Source of the DNA: Chara braunii
Lineage: Eukaryota > Streptophyta > Charophyceae > Charales > Characeae
Reading direction: 5' to 3'
Assembly: GCA_003427395.1 (NCBI GenBank)
Contig: BFEA01000445.1
Coordinates: 907,570 to 943,148 of the forward strand
DNA: 35,579 nt
The position numbers were made by a program, and so were the translations under genes. The notes beneath the pieces are model-generated. The model had not been told where the DNA came from. It saw nothing but the letters and a program-made list of their open reading frames with translations, and ran no database searches. Within the stretch, counting starts at the first letter, position 1. Every line of letters starts with the position of its first letter. Of the stretch, positions 32,501-35,579 are shown in pieces.

Positions 32501-34130
32501 ATCTCCAAACAGACACCCATCGGATCACCGAGCAGCCAAGAGTGATCTATCATGGGATCCTTTCTGGATTGACCTCCTAAAAACTTGGAGAAATTTACCC
32601 ATCCCTGATAAAGTAACTCCGGAGATATGAGAAGAAGTTTGTCAACAACAATTATTCAATAATACCCTAATCAGAGATTCTAATGGTTGCACACTAAGTT
32701 GCACTGATTTTCCCTGGAAGGGATGGATTAAAAGGGGAGTTACACGAATTAGGGATATCTGGATTAAAGAGACCAATGAATGGATTAACCTCCCTAATCT
32801 TCACGTTAAACTCAAATATTGTCATCTCCAAAAGGAAGCGTTGGATCAGATAATTGACATTATTCCCTTGGACAGGGTTAGAATTTTGAGAAAAGGTCCC
32901 ACCCTCTTACCTAATGATTGGGTTTCCATATGCGATCAACCTGGATTGGTATGGAAGATTAAAGAAGTACGTTCCAATGGTGATGTGCAAATGACCCCCC
33001 ACTTGCTGGGAGAAGATGGTTTCCTCACAAGTATTTCTCAACTGAGCACGAACCTAATACAAAAAGACAGATTATTCAGGATCAGAACCTTAACAATCCA
33101 AGATAGGGTGCTGGCTTTCATGCCTGACACACCTATATCTCATCTCCCAATTGATCCGATAAATTGATCATGGTCATCTAAAGGACATCCAGGCTGCTCA
33201 CACACTCGATCCCTTCACACGCTATTGGTTGAATCTACATATAGGATGTTGCGCCCTAAAATAAACATCAAAGAAAAAGTGGAGGACCGATGAATGAGGC
33301 ATTTAAATGTAAGTAAGAAAGAATTGAGATTTGTTAAATGGTTCCACTCAGTCAAGGCTAAACCGGCTAAAATAGCGTCACTTCAATGGCAGATCACTCA
33401 CACTGTGAGGTGTTTACCAACCAATGATTGGATCATAGACAGGACGACTCTGGAACAAAGGGGCATTGTCTTTCCTTGGTGTAAATTCTGCAGATCTGCC
33501 TTTCCATCTAAACTAATCCCTGAGACCATAGAACATATATTCTTGCAATGTCCAGGGTCGGTCTGGCTTTGGCGATGGTGGGACAGAATCTGGAACCTAA
33601 CTGAAACTTCTCTACGGTGGCCATGGAACTGGAAGGCTCTCCTCCTCAAAACCTGGACTCCACCGTGTGAGGATAACTTCACAACTAACTTATTCACAAT
33701 AGGAAGGAGGGCTATTATATGGGCCATATGGTTACGCAGGTGTACCTTTGAAATGAAGGATGCTCGGCTCGATGGGCCTGAATTCACGGATACCATCAAA
33801 CAACAAGTGCAACTAGAGATTCATGATAGATGAGACTCTATAAAGGAAAAACTTTGTTTCTTAACAACATAGAAGGATATTAAACAGCAGATAAAAACAT
33901 TCAATCTAAACTGGCTTGCAGGTGACCAAGGTGGTAGAATAGGGAAGGTTATATGGAATTGCATGACTGATGTTACTTATGATAAGCTCCCAAGGAATTA
34001 CTTCTTACAGTTTAATGACTGGAGCAATGTTGACCCCTCCATCCCTCTCAGTCCACTTACTGATTTTCCTGATCTTTTCCCTCCGTCCAAGTTGGCATTA
34101 GTCCCTGTTTCTTGGTTTGGCCTGGAATGA
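29541..34130 (+). pseudogene. LINE ORF2: AP-endonuclease and reverse transcriptase
   Basis: This enzyme would nick target DNA and prime reverse transcription. ATG at 29541 starts a single frame of 1,530 codons to TGA at 34128, with no frameshift but 14 internal stops. The endonuclease is recognisable by LNVNGL, ICIQET, VYGPN, GDFN (Asp at 30036), SRIDLI (Asp at 30243) and LDH (30321-30329), where S-D-H is usual. The reverse transcriptase shows NYRPITLLS, GFIQGRN, IDFEKVYD (Asp at 31473), RQGNPIAPLLF and FSDD (Asps at 31791 and 31794), so the catalytic Asps are intact. The C-terminus has a zf-RVT-like CKFC...HIFLQC arrangement near 33486-33555. Stops are TGA at 29715, 29790, 30447, 32265, 32628, 33165, 33291 and 33831; TAG at 30456 and 33870; TAA at 30927, 31116, 31842 and 32496. 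Confidence 0.92.
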
Positions 34131-34255
34131 ACAACTGGTTTTCACTGAGAACTGCAGTCTCCTCTCTACCTCTGTTACAAAAAGGGGGGGGGGGGTTCAG
34201 TCTCCTACAGTGGCTTCTAGTCCTGCCTCGTGATAAGTAGATGGAAAAAAAAAAA
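34131..34255 (+). other. LINE 3' UTR and poly(A)
   Basis: A short 3' region after ORF2 holds a G12 run (34184-34195) and ends in A11. The G run may mark a recombination or slippage site, or an assembly artefact. Confidence 0.7.
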
Positions 34256-34390
34256 TTGCTAGGTGAATCGACATATCTGGCGCCTGTTCAGGGTGAAGAG
34301 GCAAATTTATCCCCAGTTTTCTTTGATTCTGCTGTTTCAAGTTGGGTGAGCTGGGCATGTTTCCTAGCAGGCCTTTTATTGATGATACAA

Positions 34391-34421
34391 AGGGACGCTG
34401 GACCCGGTTTCCAGCAGGGGT
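34391..34421 (+). repeat. SINE-like core fragment
   Basis: GGGACGCTGG, the CCCGGTT loop and the TCCAGC arm (stem 34397-34415) match the cores at 25181 and 21335. Similarity stops after CAGCAGG, so this is a truncated copy or an independent use of the same module. Confidence 0.7.
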
Positions 34422-35011
34422 GTGATAAGCTCAGATCCGTACCGCGCGGCTTGCCGTATCCCTGGGGAAAAATCCCGCGGAAGCCCCGAAGTATGGACGC
34501 GGATAGAAAGGGGTTTTTCTTTCTTTTTGCTTTTGTTTTCTTTTTTAAGCGGCTTTTTCATTTTGTTTGGTTAATAACTCCTGCGGGCGAATAGCGGCCG
34601 CGGTATGAAAACCAAGAAACGGGTGCGGTTGGGACTTTTTGAATTTTTGCGCGCGCGCCCAAGCTCCGATTTTTTTTCGCGCGTCTCGCATCCCCGTTTC
34701 TTGCTTTGCATCCTCGCGCCATCTTCCCTTCTTGCTGCGCGCGTTTTCCACATGCAAGACTCTTCGTCGTCCCCTACGCCCAGCTTGANCCTTANCCCGT
34801 CTTCCTCCGCGAAGTGATTGGCTGCGTAGTTGGGATGCTCGGATCAATGTGGAAAGCGGGAAACCGCGCACCACTTGGACGAACACCCCAATCATGTAAC
34901 CATACAATCCCGCGGGTCGAACCCTCTAACTCCCCACCTCTCTCTCCTGTCCTGCTCATCTACACCNTGCGCTGCCCGCACCTCGCGNTGTTAACCCGCC
35001 NCCTCCNNCNC

Positions 35012-35063
35012 TATAAATTTGCGCAACCCTCTCCTCTCCTCCTCTTTGATCTCGGCTGCAATG
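35012..35063 (+). promoter_or_regulatory. Weak promoter-like site: TATAAAT then CT-rich leader and ATG
   Basis: TATAAAT at 35012-35018 is followed by a CTCTCCTCTCC leader and an ATG at 35061. The frame from that ATG carries several Ns and stops after about 23 codons. This may be the start of a gene with intron or sequence errors. Support is positional only. Confidence 0.3.
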
Positions 35064-35579
35064 NTGCGCGAGCTATGNGCGAGAGTCCGCGNCGCCGAAC
35101 AGGCTCGACGAGCCCAAGGACGGGCGGAGTGACGACGTGGGGTGGACCCCGCGGTAGTCTCGGGGCGAAGCAGTCNGAGGGANTGAGCAGTGGTGGGGAT
35201 TGGACGCCGGCCGCAGCAGGGCCTTGTGGCTATGGTGGTCGGTGGTCTTGGGAAGTTTTGAAGGCTGCGCCTGGGGGCAGCANNTAATTNAANTTTTNGT
35301 GTACAAGAAGGACTCGCTTTTGTCTCCATTGCTGCTTTGTCTATGCATGTCGTGTGTGTGAAGCCCCGAGTGATGGGAGCTGGTTATGCGCATGAGTGAC
35401 GTCGAAGGTCCATGGATGATTAGATGTTTTGTCAAGGGTTGTTAATTGCATGCATGTATGTGTGTATGTACTCGTCCGGGCGGGGATGGGGAAACTGAAC
35501 TGGGGGACTGTCTGCTTAAGAGTATGAGTGTGTTGATCCGGTTGTTCCCCTCCCCTTCGCGGCCTTTCCTGCGCTCTCG

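Larger units (their letters stand above)
25274..34255 (+). mobile_element. Near full-length LINE retrotransposon, inactivated
   Basis: The element begins right after the poly(A) of the SINE-like copy and ends in A11 at 34245-34255. ORF1 (RNA-binding gag-like, CCHC-type knuckle) and ORF2 (AP-endonuclease, reverse transcriptase, zf-RVT-like end) follow in the usual order, 62 bp apart. Domain content is that of plant LINEs. About 9 kb is long for a plant LINE, mainly because of ORF1. I did not find a convincing target-site duplication. Confidence 0.88.
34256..35579. other. GC-rich, low-quality tail, no confident gene
   Basis: The sequence is GC-rich with GCGCGC-type strings and scattered single Ns from 34789 to 35300, which break reading frames. 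An ATG at 34605 opens 70 codons (M-K-T-K-K-R) with nothing recognisable. The last 200 bp are TG-rich. Confidence 0.4.

Noticed and set aside
25274-34255. Minus-strand frames within the LINE
   Set aside because: They are shadows of ORF1 and ORF2 with no family resemblance.

Overview
The window looks like repeat-dominated nuclear DNA of a large eukaryotic genome, most likely a streptophyte (green plant or charophyte-grade alga). The main reason is the LINE at 25.3-34.3 kb. Its ORF1 resembles the DUF4283/zf-CCHC_4 type, and its ORF2 ends in a zf-RVT-like zinc-binding region, a combination typical of plant LINEs. A paired TGACGTGG promoter motif near 22.24 kb fits this. The exact organism cannot be named from sequence alone. 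I see no intact host protein-coding gene, no rRNA, no convincing tRNA and no CRISPR array.

Layout. (1) 1-5.28 kb: microsatellites, a direct repeat carrying (GA)n tracts, and a degenerate satellite whose units each carry (ATT)n or (GAT)n tracts. (2) 5.28-19.75 kb: a sharply bounded, very AT-rich island that I interpret as a decayed autonomous Helitron-type rolling-circle transposon. It holds remnants of one long reading unit: an STPR-like arginine-rich N-terminus, the Helitron Rep (HUH/Y2) domain, a PIF1-family helicase and a C-terminal Ulp1/C48-type cysteine protease. It also holds two families I do not recognise: X (two copies, one on each side of the replicase) and Y (three tandem copies downstream). 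A GC-rich hairpin followed by CTAG at the right edge is a candidate Helitron 3' terminus. (3) 19.75-25.27 kb: moderate-GC DNA with hairpin-bearing tandem repeats, an 87-bp triple repeat, a CA/GA microsatellite, a 150-N gap, two copies of a short poly(A)-tailed SINE-like element, and a promoter-like segment with a short ORF. (4) 25.27-34.26 kb: a nearly full-length, inactivated LINE. (5) 34.26-35.58 kb: GC-rich DNA with many ambiguous bases and no recognisable gene.

How it fits together: Rep would nick and join the transposon, PIF1 would unwind it, and the Ulp1-like domain might process the polyprotein or act on SUMO-type conjugates. X and Y would be cargo or accessory genes of the same element. 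The Helitron replicase and the LINE are both broken. In each, many internal stops are TGA where tryptophan is plausible. I attribute this to C-to-T deamination rather than a changed genetic code, but the alternative can be tested. The most novel material is the X and Y families and the Rep-PIF1-Ulp1 arrangement.
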